A stretch of DNA of 64,000 bases from Paenisporosarcina antarctica (GTDB lineage Bacteria > Bacillota > Bacilli > Bacillales_A > Planococcaceae). Position 1 is the first letter of the stretch. Each line of letters starts with the position of its first letter. The notes beneath the pieces are model-generated. The model was not told where the DNA came from. It saw only the letters and a program-made list of their open reading frames with translations, and ran no database searches. The translations under genes were made by a program, and so were the position numbers. Positions 8,599 to 16,313 of this stretch are shown here, one piece after another. The stretch spans positions 3,168,001-3,232,000 of the forward strand of contig NZ_CP038015.1 of the NCBI RefSeq assembly GCF_004367585.1, written 5' to 3'.

Positions 8599-8637
8599 AA
8601 AGGAAAGTTCACTAATATGTGAACTTTCCTTTTTTTC
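8599..8637 (+). terminator. Terminator of nhaC
   Basis: AAAGGAAAGTTCAC pairs perfectly with GTGAACTTTCCTTT around TAATAT and is followed by a T-tract. Confidence 0.9.
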
Positions 8638-8794
8638 ATTTACTTTCCTAAGCGGATCTTTGTCAAAAGACGTCGGTGAAGAATTTTAGTCGGCTATAAT
8701 TGATTGATTGATTTGTCATGGGACTGTCCAGAAAATTAGTAAAAATGACTTTTTATGGCAGGCTTTTTTTATGTAGTTTTTCAAGTATCCCGTT

Positions 8795-8940
8795 GCTTTC
8801 CGCGGGCACGACTTCAGCCTCCTCGTCGCGAAAAACACGTGCTCCTGCGGTTACTCGTCGCAAATGAATTGTGAACAATTCGTTTCCTGTGGGGTCTTCA
8901 GCTCGTGCTTTTTCCGCCGGAGTCGCCATCTTGCACTCCA
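8795..8940 (-). repeat. Dispersed mosaic repeat R1
   Basis: GC-rich element in an AT-rich region. Read on the minus strand it starts with GGCGACTCCGGCGGAAAAAG, then GAAGACCCCACAGG, then an inserted module (ACGAATTGTTCACAATTC, ACGAGTAACCGCAGGAGCAC), then GCGACGAGGAGGCT and a CCCGCGGAAAGC end. It is an inverted copy of R2, and both flank the transposase remnant. The short frame across it is not a gene. Confidence 0.85.
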
Positions 8941-9003
8941 AGCAACTAAAATTGGATAAGAATATATAAATTGCCTGATCCAGTGACATGCTTAAGAGTA
9001 GGA

Positions 9004-9410
9004 TTATGCTACTTTTGAGCGTAGTTGTTTTTGTTCGCTTTGTTTAACATCTGGTTTTAATTTAAAGGGTAAATAAAGACGGTTTTTGTAATTCCGGAAA
9101 TTTCTATATCCATAAGCGACACGATTCAATACGTTGATTTTATTGTTAGTCCCTTCAATTCTTTCGTTATTGTAAGGGTAAATAAAGCTGTTTTCTATGA
9201 ACGGAAGATGTTTTCTTAACGTTTTTAAAGGAGTAGCTTCCAGTAACGCTTCAGGCGACGGTATTTCTTCCTATTATCAGGTGGATCTGTTTTAAGTTTA
9301 TTCATAATAGTAATACGACATTTATTCATAGAGCGATTTCATTAATTGAACTAGATGAAATGGGTCAATGATAATATTCGCTTGCGATAACTCTATTCTC
9401 TTAGCTGATT
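9004..9410 (-). pseudogene. ISL3-family transposase remnant
   Basis: The minus strand encodes the C-terminal part of an ISL3-type transposase: IIIDPFHLVQLMKSLY, then after a frame change MNKCRITIMNKLKT, then after an in-frame stop PFIENSFIYPYNNERIEGTN and NNKINVLNRVAYGYRNFRNY up to a stop at 9004-9006. The EG-x-NNKIK-x-x-KR-x-AYGYRNF stretch is diagnostic of the family (catalytic E region). At least one frameshift and one stop are visible, and the N-terminal two thirds are missing. The break lies where repeat R2 begins, so the element is dead. Confidence 0.8.
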
Positions 9411-9584
9411 GCAGTGCAGAGCGGCGACTCCGGTGGGATTAGCGTGACAGGTGAAGACCCCACAGGAAACGAATTGTGCACAATTCGTTTGCGACGAGTA
9501 ACCGCAGGAGCATTGATTGTTTTCGCGACGAGGAGGCTCACCGCACGCACCACGGAACGCGTCCGCTCGGAACGGAAATCAACG
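9411..9584 (+). repeat. Dispersed mosaic repeat R2
   Basis: Plus-strand copy: GCGGCGACTCCGGTGGGA, GAAGACCCCACAGGAA, the palindrome AACGAATTGTGCACAATTCG, ACGAGTAACCGCAGGAGCA, GCGACGAGGAGGCTCA, and a CGCGTCCGCTCGGAACGGAA end. It has the same module order as R1. It abuts the broken end of the transposase remnant. Confidence 0.85.
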
Positions 9585-9728
9585 TGTATCAAGCTTTTTT
9601 GTTTCATAGATATTTATAAAAAAATAACATTAGTGAAATTCCATCCCTTTCTCCTGTTTTATCGAGAAGGAGATTTTATTTCACCAACGTCATATAGTGT
9701 ACAACCTCCCAACCAACATATAGTTTCT

Positions 9729-10997
9729 CTATTGATATATAGGCATATTGAGTTCGTAAACTGTTCTTGGTCGTCCTTGTTGATATGTCATTTCTTCTCC
9801 AACTACTTTTACATAACTGTGATCAACGAGTTTTTTAAGAATCCGTTCAGTAGAACGACGTGTTACCTGCAGATAATCTGCGAGGTCTGCCGCTGTAAAA
9901 TGAAGCATTTGTCTTGATTTACCAAATTCCATAATTTTCGAGAGATTTGCAGGGCTCAATTTCGTTTTCTTTGCCACTTCTAGGAATTCGGGTTGAGCCA
10001 CTATTAAACTATGTTGTTTTCGTTCATTAGGAAACGGTCCTTGTAATTCTTTTTTTTCAGTCAAGATGTATCCGCATTTTTCGTCACTATCTTTTTCAGC
10101 AAAATGAAGCGCTACTTTGGCATTTAAATCGGCTTCCGTAATTGTTATTCCGTAGCCAAATCCAATGAATATACTGTCTTGCCATTTATCAAAGAAATCC
10201 GCTAGTACATTTTGGTTCATCAAGGCTTCAATATCACCTTTAGTGCTATATAGGATAAATGATGTTTCATCCATCTGCTGAATGGATGCGTGAATTTCGA
10301 GTGCAAATGCTTCAACATATTTTAGTTGTAAACGATGTAAATGAGGGAATGAAATATAACCTACAGAAACTTGGGCAGATTTACTTCTATATAGTTCTGC
10401 TTGAGTTTTAGCTTCTTGCAATCCTCGGATCAACGTCAGTCTTGGATCTGCCATCTTTAGAGTAGGGATGCCCAAGTCTTCTAATCGCTGACAGACAGCA
10501 TGAACACTTGTTAAAGCTAAATCAATGGAACCTTTCTTCCAAAGTGTATGATGAAAATCGACTATTTTCTCCACATCAAAATGACTCTCTAACATCTCTC
10601 TATAATCCATAATGCGTAATGGCTTAACCTTGAAATTCATGTCGGACAATACATTTGTCACAATTGATGAATCCATAAGATCGATGGAAAGTCGCTTCAA
10701 AGAAATTTTATAATTATATAAAATAGACAGTAAAGAATAGGCGAATGCCATTTCATCTTGAGCTAAATAAAGCGAAGGAATTGTCAATTTCTCTCGCTCT
10801 CCTTTTGAAGAATAGTAAGGAAATGCGCCAGAATAAAAGACGATATCGCAAGGCTTTAAACTTCTGATAAGCTTACCCGCTTCACTCGGATCTTGATACA
10901 TATAAGGAACAATCTCAATACCAGAAATATTGGACCCTTCTATAAGAATTCTATCTATAAATTCTTCAGAACCTATTACAGCTATTTTTATTTTCAT
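9729..10997 (-). CDS. Transcriptional regulator with C-terminal winged helix and unidentified sensor region
   Basis: A 422-residue protein. The C-terminal 60 residues (TAADLADYLQVTRRSTERILKK, then GRPRTVYEL) form a winged-helix DNA-binding domain with a GRP wing. The N-terminal 170 residues look like a receiver or periplasmic-binding-like alpha/beta domain (MKIKIAVIGSEEFIDRI...). The central part (SVGYISFPHLHRLQLKY, FIGFGYGITITEADLNAKVAL) resembles a degenerate GGDEF/nucleotide-cyclase palm without its active-site motif. GAAGGAG precedes the ATG. The promoter carries a 15-bp element shared with nhaC, which suggests autoregulation and nhaC control. It lies downstream of the amino-acid ABC operon and could also act there. 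Exact family not recognised. Confidence 0.65.
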   Translation of the reverse strand: MKIKIAVIGSEEFIDRILIEGSNISGIEIVPYMYQDPSEAGKLIRSLKPCDIVFYSGAFPYYSSKGEREKLTIPSLYLAQDEMAFAYSLLSILYNYKISLKRLSIDLMDSSIVTNVLSDMNFKVKPLRIMDYREMLESHFDVEKIVDFHHTLWKKGSIDLALTSVHAVCQRLEDLGIPTLKMADPRLTLIRGLQEAKTQAELYRSKSAQVSVGYISFPHLHRLQLKYVEAFALEIHASIQQMDETSFILYSTKGDIEALMNQNVLADFFDKWQDSIFIGFGYGITITEADLNAKVALHFAEKDSDEKCGYILTEKKELQGPFPNERKQHSLIVAQPEFLEVAKKTKLSPANLSKIMEFGKSRQMLHFTAADLADYLQVTRRSTERILKKLVDHSYVKVVGEEMTYQQGRPRTVYELNMPIYQ

Positions 10998-11034
10998 ATT
11001 TCAACTCCTTCAATCATTATCTATATATATTAAA

Positions 11035-11049
11035 CGTCTATTTAACGAC
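11035..11049. promoter_or_regulatory. Candidate autoregulatory operator of the regulator gene
   Basis: CGTCTATTTAACGAC lies 38 bases before the ATG at 10997, within the likely promoter. It matches the nhaC-upstream element at 14 of 15 positions. Confidence 0.45.
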
Positions 11050-11111
11050 TAACATAACAATTTCGCGAGTAATTGAAAAGCAATTCGCACTATTCAATAA
11101 TTTTACACACA

Positions 11112-11150
11112 CTTAAATTCCAGCAATTATACTAACTGCTGGAATTTAAG
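11112..11150. terminator. Hairpin below the amino-acid ABC operon
   Basis: CTTAAATTCCAGCA pairs perfectly with TGCTGGAATTTAAG. There is no clear T-tract on the minus strand, so it may terminate weakly or protect the transcript end. Confidence 0.55.
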
Positions 11151-11208
11151 TATTGACTATACACTTGCCTTTTACATCTGAAACATATACTTACTACTTC
11201 AATTGTCT

Positions 11209-11958
11209 TTACTCTACTTTTGACAAAAACTTTCTAGTTCTCTCTTCTTTTGGAGACTGAAAAACTTGTTGTGACGTTCCTTCCTCAACAATTAATCCGT
11301 TATCCATAAAAACGACTCTGTCGGCGACATCTTTTGCAAAGTTCATTTCGTGTGTCACGATTACCATAGTCATTCCTTCTTGAGCCAAGTCTTTAATAAC
11401 CTGTAATACCTCTCGGACGAGCTCAGGATCAAGGGCGGAAGTAGGTTCATCAAAAAGCATGACCATTGGATTCAATGCTAGCGACCTTGCTATCGCCACT
11501 CTTTGCTGTTGACCACCTGACAATTGAACAGGATAGTGATCACAACGATCTCCAAGCCCAACTTTAATGAGTTGTAATTCAGCCAACTTTCTAGCCTCAT
11601 CTTTACTGGCTCCGTGTATGGCAATTGGACCTTCCATTACATTTTCTATGGCTGTTTTATGAGGAAACAGATTGAACGATTGAAAAACAAAACCAGTTCT
11701 TTTCCTTAATTCTCTTATCTCTTTCTTTCGTTTTCGATCTATTTTCCCACCTGCAATTACTCTGTATTCACCAATTTGAATGATTCCCTCAGTAGGCTCT
11801 TCTAAGAAATTTAAGCAACGTAACAAAGTTGATTTTCCAGAGCCACTTGGTCCCATTATGACGACGACTTCGCTTTTATTTATTTCCAAATCGATTCCTA
11901 GTAATACATCATTTAATCCAAAGCTTTTTTTCAAATTATGAATTTGAATAATACTCAT
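11209..11958 (-). CDS. Polar amino-acid ABC transporter ATPase (GlnQ type)
   Basis: A 249-residue cytoplasmic ATPase. Walker A is GPSGSGKST, the Q-loop is FQSFNLFPH, the signature is LSGGQQQR, and Walker B with catalytic Glu is [15 protein letters not shown], followed by the H-loop VTHEM. The whole length and the [20 protein letters not shown] insertion fit the PAAT/GlnQ branch. It powers the importer formed with the permease upstream; the operon order on the minus strand is binding lipoprotein, dehydrogenase, permease, ATPase. GAGGAG lies before the ATG. It is the last gene of the operon. Confidence 0.92.
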   Translation of the reverse strand: MSIIQIHNLKKSFGLNDVLLGIDLEINKSEVVVIMGPSGSGKSTLLRCLNFLEEPTEGIIQIGEYRVIAGGKIDRKRKKEIRELRKRTGFVFQSFNLFPHKTAIENVMEGPIAIHGASKDEARKLAELQLIKVGLGDRCDHYPVQLSGGQQQRVAIARSLALNPMVMLFDEPTSALDPELVREVLQVIKDLAQEGMTMVIVTHEMNFAKDVADRVVFMDNGLIVEEGTSQQVFQSPKEERTRKFLSKVE

Positions 11959-11993
11959 GGGTATCTCCTCACACTAGTATTTTTCAAATATTA

Positions 11994-12653
11994 TTAAGTT
12001 CGCACTAAGTATTTGGAAGTTTTGGTTTCCAATTTGTCTAATATAGTTGTGAAGAACGTAATTAACACCCAATAGATTGCAGCAGCTACTAAATAAATAG
12101 TAAGTGGTTCAAACGTTTTTGCAATGATCAAACTCGACATTTGCAATAATTCCGTAACCGTAATAACTGATACGAGTGAGGTATCTTTAATAAGCACGAT
12201 AAATGAGTTTGATAATGTAGGAATTGCGATTCGCAAGCTTTGAGGTAAAATAATTCGTAATAAAGCTTGTGAATAAGTCATCCCCATTGACATTGAGGCT
12301 TCCATTTGTCCATTATCAACAGCAAGTATTGATGCTCGAAAAGATTCAGATAGATAAGCACCTGCATTTAAACTTAAAGCCAATATCCCTGAAGATATCG
12401 GATCTAAAGCAATACCTATTTGAGGGAATCCATAGTAAATAACGAATATTTGTACAAGAAGTGGAGTTCCTCGGATAATAGATACGTAGGCACTAGCAAC
12501 TCCGTTTAAAATCCTTACTTTTACTATTCTTACGATTGCCGTAAAAAACCCAATCACCAGGGCGATAATAATAGATATTGCTGCCAAGAAAATAGTCATT
12601 AGCGTAGCTTTAAGTAGGGATGGCAATGAATCTATTATTATTGTTGCGTCCAT
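11994..12653 (-). CDS. Polar amino-acid ABC transporter permease (HisM/GlnP type)
   Basis: A 219-residue protein with five or six membrane helices. The ABC permease EAA loop is seen as YLSESFRASILAVDNGQMEASMSMGMTYSQAL, with the family signature IIRGTPLLVQIFVIYYGFP upstream. One gene is present, so the channel is presumably a homodimer. GGAGG lies 6 bases before the ATG, and the gene starts 43 bases after the dehydrogenase gene. Confidence 0.92.
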   Translation of the reverse strand: MDATIIIDSLPSLLKATLMTIFLAAISIIIALVIGFFTAIVRIVKVRILNGVASAYVSIIRGTPLLVQIFVIYYGFPQIGIALDPISSGILALSLNAGAYLSESFRASILAVDNGQMEASMSMGMTYSQALLRIILPQSLRIAIPTLSNSFIVLIKDTSLVSVITVTELLQMSSLIIAKTFEPLTIYLVAAAIYWVLITFFTTILDKLETKTSKYLVRT

Positions 12654-12696
12654 ATAACATCCTCCAGTCAGACAAGCTACAACATGGATACAAAAC

Positions 12697-13851
12697 TTAC
12701 TCTAAATTTTCCTCTTTGTAAGTAATTTCAATTCCTAAACTGTTTAATTCATCTAAAAATGGTTGAAAACGCTCCCTAACAATTAAGCTCTCTATTGGAA
12801 TAACACCAGTCTCGGTAATTTTTTTTAATGCAATCCATTTAGCCGTTAACGCTGCTGGAATAGCAGTCGTTTTAGCCATGGAAGTGATTTTCCGTTTATG
12901 ATCATATAAATCAACCATTTCCCATGTATGTTTGATTGATTTTCCAGCCTTGATCCCACTTACCTCTACCCTCATCACAGTAATATCTTCATTGGACGCC
13001 CCAATCATTTTTGGGGCTAGAATTCTTTCTGCAAAGGCTCGAGGAGTAGTCGTTATTCCATGAACTACAATAGGATTATTATCGAGAAATCCTAATTCAC
13101 TTAAAACATTCATTTTTACCCAATGCCCAGGATAGCGAACTGTTTTTTCATATAGATTTTTCACTCGATCCTTTAAAATGAATGCGGTACTATGAGCATC
13201 CGTAATAACCGATTCACAATCACCTACTGGATTTGGAAAAGTAATTTTTTCTAATCCAGAAAGAGGAGGGTACTCAACAAGCTCCCCGTTTTCAACTGCC
13301 ATGGCTGGTTTTGTATAGAGGCCCAAAACACTTTCAAGACGAAAAACAACTTGATACCATAGAGGCGGGACTGGATGTCTCGGAATACCGCCGCAACTCA
13401 TAACTGCATCGACAGCTTCATCTAACATCTCGATACCTTGCGCGGCTAGAAAATTCGTTATTCCTGGAGCAACCCCACAACCCGGTATAATTATGACTCC
13501 TGCCTCTTGTGCAATTTTATGCAATGCCATTTTATCTGTAAACCTAGACCCTACAAGATCCACTAAGTGACATTTTGATGCGATTGCAGCTTTTATAGCT
13601 ACCAGGCTCAAAGAATGCGGGAGACATGCTACCGCTACATCTGCACCTATTAACAATTTCGCGATTTCTTCTTCCGTTTCTAACGAGGCTATTTTCCCAA
13701 TCACTTTGGGGTTATTTGCTATGCCCAAACACTTATCAATGCTCTCTTGGTTTATGTCAATAACCGTTATTTTTTTTAAATCTTTAAACTTTGCAATTTC
13801 ACTGACTACTGTCGTACCAATCATTCCCGTCCCTAAAATGACGATATGCAA
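12697..13851 (-). CDS. Saccharopine/lysine 6-dehydrogenase family oxidoreductase
   Basis: A 384-residue NAD(P)-dependent enzyme. The N-terminal Rossmann fold opens with GTGMIG at residues 7-12. It is followed by the saccharopine-dehydrogenase C-terminal domain with IIPGCGVAPGITNFLA, GGIPRHPVPPLWYQVVFRLE and VRYPGHW. As I recall, lysine 6-dehydrogenase of Geobacillus has the same length and near-identical motif order (VAPG-x-x-N, GGIP, RY-x-GH), so oxidation of lysine or a related diamino acid at the epsilon position is the best guess. It starts at a TTG after GGGAGGGG. Its position between the binding protein and permease genes implies that the importer brings in its substrate. Confidence 0.8.
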   Translation of the reverse strand: MHIVILGTGMIGTTVVSEIAKFKDLKKITVIDINQESIDKCLGIANNPKVIGKIASLETEEEIAKLLIGADVAVACLPHSLSLVAIKAAIASKCHLVDLVGSRFTDKMALHKIAQEAGVIIIPGCGVAPGITNFLAAQGIEMLDEAVDAVMSCGGIPRHPVPPLWYQVVFRLESVLGLYTKPAMAVENGELVEYPPLSGLEKITFPNPVGDCESVITDAHSTAFILKDRVKNLYEKTVRYPGHWVKMNVLSELGFLDNNPIVVHGITTTPRAFAERILAPKMIGASNEDITVMRVEVSGIKAGKSIKHTWEMVDLYDHKRKITSMAKTTAIPAALTAKWIALKKITETGVIPIESLIVRERFQPFLDELNSLGIEITYKEENLE

Positions 13852-13942
13852 AATTACCGCCCCTCCCTATCCATGTTTTTACGGGTATTGAAATGATAAA
13901 ATAGAGGAATGAAATTTTCACTTTGATCCTTCATTAGTAAAA

Positions 13943-14764
13943 TTACATTTCTAAAGGCTCTGTTCCGAACCATTTTTTATAAATTTCAATGTATGTGCCA
14001 TCCTCTTTCATTTCACTTAATGCTTCATTTACCTCTGTAATAAAGTCTTCGTTTCCTTTATTAACTGCCATCCCAATTTCGTCTCTATTTACAATATCGC
14101 TCGCAATTTTTAAAGGAAGATTTTGTTCCTTAATATTGTAGCTAATTAACAACTGATCATTAATAATAACGTCTAATCGTTTATTCTTAAGATCTTGAAT
14201 ATAATCACTTACTGCTTTGTATAATATGACATCCGCACCATCGACGGTGTTTGCAACTTCTTCAAAAGTTGTCCCGCCGCCAACGCCAACTTTCTTCCCT
14301 TTAATATCCTCAAGTTTAGTAATATCGTTCGTTTCCTCGCGAGTGATTAATACCGAGCCAGTAATAACGTATGGGTCAGTAAAATCAACACTTTTTTTCC
14401 GTTCTTCTGTTACGGTCATTTGTCCAATAACAATATCGAATTTATCAGCTTTTAGACCACCAATTAAGCCATCCCACTTTGTCGCAATAAAATTGACTTC
14501 AACACCTAATCTTTTAGCAATTTCATTGGATATATCTACGTCAAAACCTTGGAAATCATCTTTGTCATCTAAGAAATTAAAAGGAGGGTATGTGCCTTCG
14601 AAAGCAACATTTAGTACTTTAGATTTCTCCATACGATCTAACACGGTTTTACTACTACTTTCTTTTCCAGCATTTACAGCAACCGTTTTTTCTTCTCCTC
14701 CGCAAGCTGCAATAATACTAATTACAAAAAGAGTGATAATAACTAAAATTAGATTCTTTTTCAT
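13943..14764 (-). CDS. Amino-acid ABC transporter substrate-binding lipoprotein
   Basis: A 273-residue lipoprotein with a signal peptide and lipobox ending IIAAC, Cys21 being the lipidated residue. The rest is a type 3 solute-binding domain (EGTYPPFNFLDDKDDFQGFD, GGLKADKFDIVIGQMTVTEE, MKEDGTYIEIYKKWF) typical of HisJ/GlnH proteins that bind polar amino acids. It captures the substrate outside the membrane for the permease-ATPase pair encoded downstream. AGAAGGGG precedes the ATG. It is the first gene of the operon; the promoter should lie in 14765-14900. Confidence 0.92.
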   Translation of the reverse strand: MKKNLILVIITLFVISIIAACGGEEKTVAVNAGKESSSKTVLDRMEKSKVLNVAFEGTYPPFNFLDDKDDFQGFDVDISNEIAKRLGVEVNFIATKWDGLIGGLKADKFDIVIGQMTVTEERKKSVDFTDPYVITGSVLITREETNDITKLEDIKGKKVGVGGGTTFEEVANTVDGADVILYKAVSDYIQDLKNKRLDVIINDQLLISYNIKEQNLPLKIASDIVNRDEIGMAVNKGNEDFITEVNEALSEMKEDGTYIEIYKKWFGTEPLEM

Positions 14765-15148
14765 CTGATTTTCCCCTTCTCTCTAAAATATTCTTATTTT
14801 TTCTTAATCAAATAAAAATAAGGGGGCCAACAGAATAAAATCCCATTTAACTCTCCTATAGTTAGATTCTACCAATCTCCCATATAAATGTATAGTCTGA
14901 ATTTACAGAAAAATATATTAATTTACAGTAATCCACATTATTTCACTAATTATTAGCTAAAATATATCCGATTATAACTGCACTTAATCTTTAGGAAGAA
15001 ATGGGATTTGGTTTTAGAATGCTCACTGCTTTTGTTTATGAGGGGTAAATCGATTACGGAGACTTAAGAATTAATCAAAGGACTTAATACGATTCGCGAA
15101 ATCTACTCTTGCCATTAACATCTCCCACCTTCTAAAATATGCACTTAT
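14765..15148. other. Intergenic upstream of the amino-acid operon
   Basis: About 380 AT-rich bases. The operon promoter must be here, but I could not fix -35/-10 boxes with confidence. No riboswitch-like structure (lysine, T-box) was recognisable by eye. Confidence 0.4.
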
Positions 15149-15292
15149 CATTTGCTTTATTCAGTTCATGATTTGCCATTTGAAGAAGCGAAAATTGCCT
15201 ACAAAACCATTCGTGATGTTGTTGTAATTACAAATAAACGACTAATCATCACCGACCGTCAAGGACTGACAGGTAAGCAAGTGGAAGTTTAA
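15149..15292 (+). pseudogene. Fragment of a bacterial PH-domain (YvbH-like) protein
   Basis: The plus-strand frame reads HLLYSVHDLPFEEAKIAY, then KTIRDVVVITNKRLIITDRQ and GLTGKQVEV before a stop at 15290-15292. The R-D-x-x-V-x-TNKRL-I-x-x-D-x-QG-TGK block is characteristic of bacterial PH domains of the YvbH/YozO group, which are about 120 residues or more. There is no start codon or ribosome site, and the C-terminal half is missing, so I read it as a broken copy. Confidence 0.55.
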
Positions 15293-15399
15293 TTACACTA
15301 TGCTCAACTAGAGAGCAAGCATTATTGAAACTCCTTCAATTATTCTGTAACATTTTTTTCGTTATTACAGTCTAATTATTGTAAAGAGGAGATATATAT

Positions 15400-16131
15400 A
15401 TGAAACGAAAGTGGATATTTATATTATTTTTAACCCTTATAGCCATTTTATTGGCAGGTTGTGGAACGACAAAAAATGATACGCAAGAAGATGTCAATGG
15501 TAGTGATAATGATAACGGAAATGAAATCGTTGCTGGATCAATCGTTCCAAATATTTCAGAAGGAATGCCAGAGAATAAGTATCATTACGTCTTTTCCCTT
15601 AAAAATAATACAACAGACGTAGTAACATTGAATATGAACTCGTCACAGTATTATGATTTTCATTTAAAGGATAATAAAGGTACAGTCGTTTACACCTATT
15701 CTGATGATAAGATGTTTACTCAGGCGTTAGAACAAAAGATAATTAAGCCAGGTGACTCTCTACTTATGGACTTGGATCTGACAGAAGGTCTATCCACATT
15801 AGAACCAGGAACCTACACAGTTGAAGCATGGTCAACTGCTAACGAAGCTGAAGACTGGATGGCCTCAACTGAAGTTACCTGGGATGGCGCGAAAAACGAA
15901 GATTCGTCAGCCGAAGAAAAGCTAGTGGTAGAGGAAGCTCGTGTAACGTATGTAGGACTTCAAGATTTGAACTCGATTGAAGTCACAAACGAACAAAATG
16001 AAACAGTAGCTATGAGACTGTCTGAGACAGCTAAACCGTTTTTTGATGACTTAGAAACAGGAGCAAAAATCACCGTCTTTTATGTCGTTATTGATGGACA
16101 AAAGGTGATTCAAACAGCCACTAAAGACTGA
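15400..16131 (+). CDS. BsuPI-domain lipoprotein
   Basis: A 243-residue lipoprotein with signal peptide and lipobox LLAGC (Cys21), then an acidic Asp/Asn-rich linker. Residues about 45-145 match the BsuPI intracellular proteinase inhibitor fold: YHYVFSLKNNTTDVVTLNMN, then SSQYYDFHLKDNKGTVVYTY, SDDKMFTQAL and PGTYTVEAWSTA. The C-terminal 75 residues form a separate small beta domain. Secreted BsuPI proteins are presumed protease inhibitors or structural modules; the activity here is not shown. AGAGGAG lies 9 bases before the ATG, and a strong terminator follows. Confidence 0.8.
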   Translation: MKRKWIFILFLTLIAILLAGCGTTKNDTQEDVNGSDNDNGNEIVAGSIVPNISEGMPENKYHYVFSLKNNTTDVVTLNMNSSQYYDFHLKDNKGTVVYTYSDDKMFTQALEQKIIKPGDSLLMDLDLTEGLSTLEPGTYTVEAWSTANEAEDWMASTEVTWDGAKNEDSSAEEKLVVEEARVTYVGLQDLNSIEVTNEQNETVAMRLSETAKPFFDDLETGAKITVFYVVIDGQKVIQTATKD

Positions 16132-16200
16132 CCGTACTCTATATAGTATCTTACGAAAAATAATGCTTTTCTTTTTATACTCATTCGTATTCGTAAACTC

Positions 16201-16241
16201 AAAAAAGGTTACACACAGTTCACTTGTGTGTAACCTTTTTT
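16201..16241. terminator. Bidirectional terminator between the lipoprotein and the TRAP operon
   Basis: AAAAAAGGTTACACACAGT pairs with ACTTGTGTGTAACCTTTTTT. A- and T-tracts on both sides let it serve the convergent plus and minus genes. Confidence 0.85.
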
Positions 16242-16313
16242 ACTACATATGAGAATCCCCCATCCTTGAAAAACCCCTACATTTAATAACCCTATAGTTC
16301 CTATTCAAATCAC

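Noticed and set aside
9414-9917. 167-codon plus-strand frame
   Set aside because: Its first third is repeat R2 and the rest runs antisense to the regulator gene.
14765-15148. Lysine riboswitch upstream of the amino-acid importer operon
   Set aside because: Considered because of the lysine-dehydrogenase-like gene, but no conserved lysine riboswitch core or terminator/antiterminator pair could be recognised.
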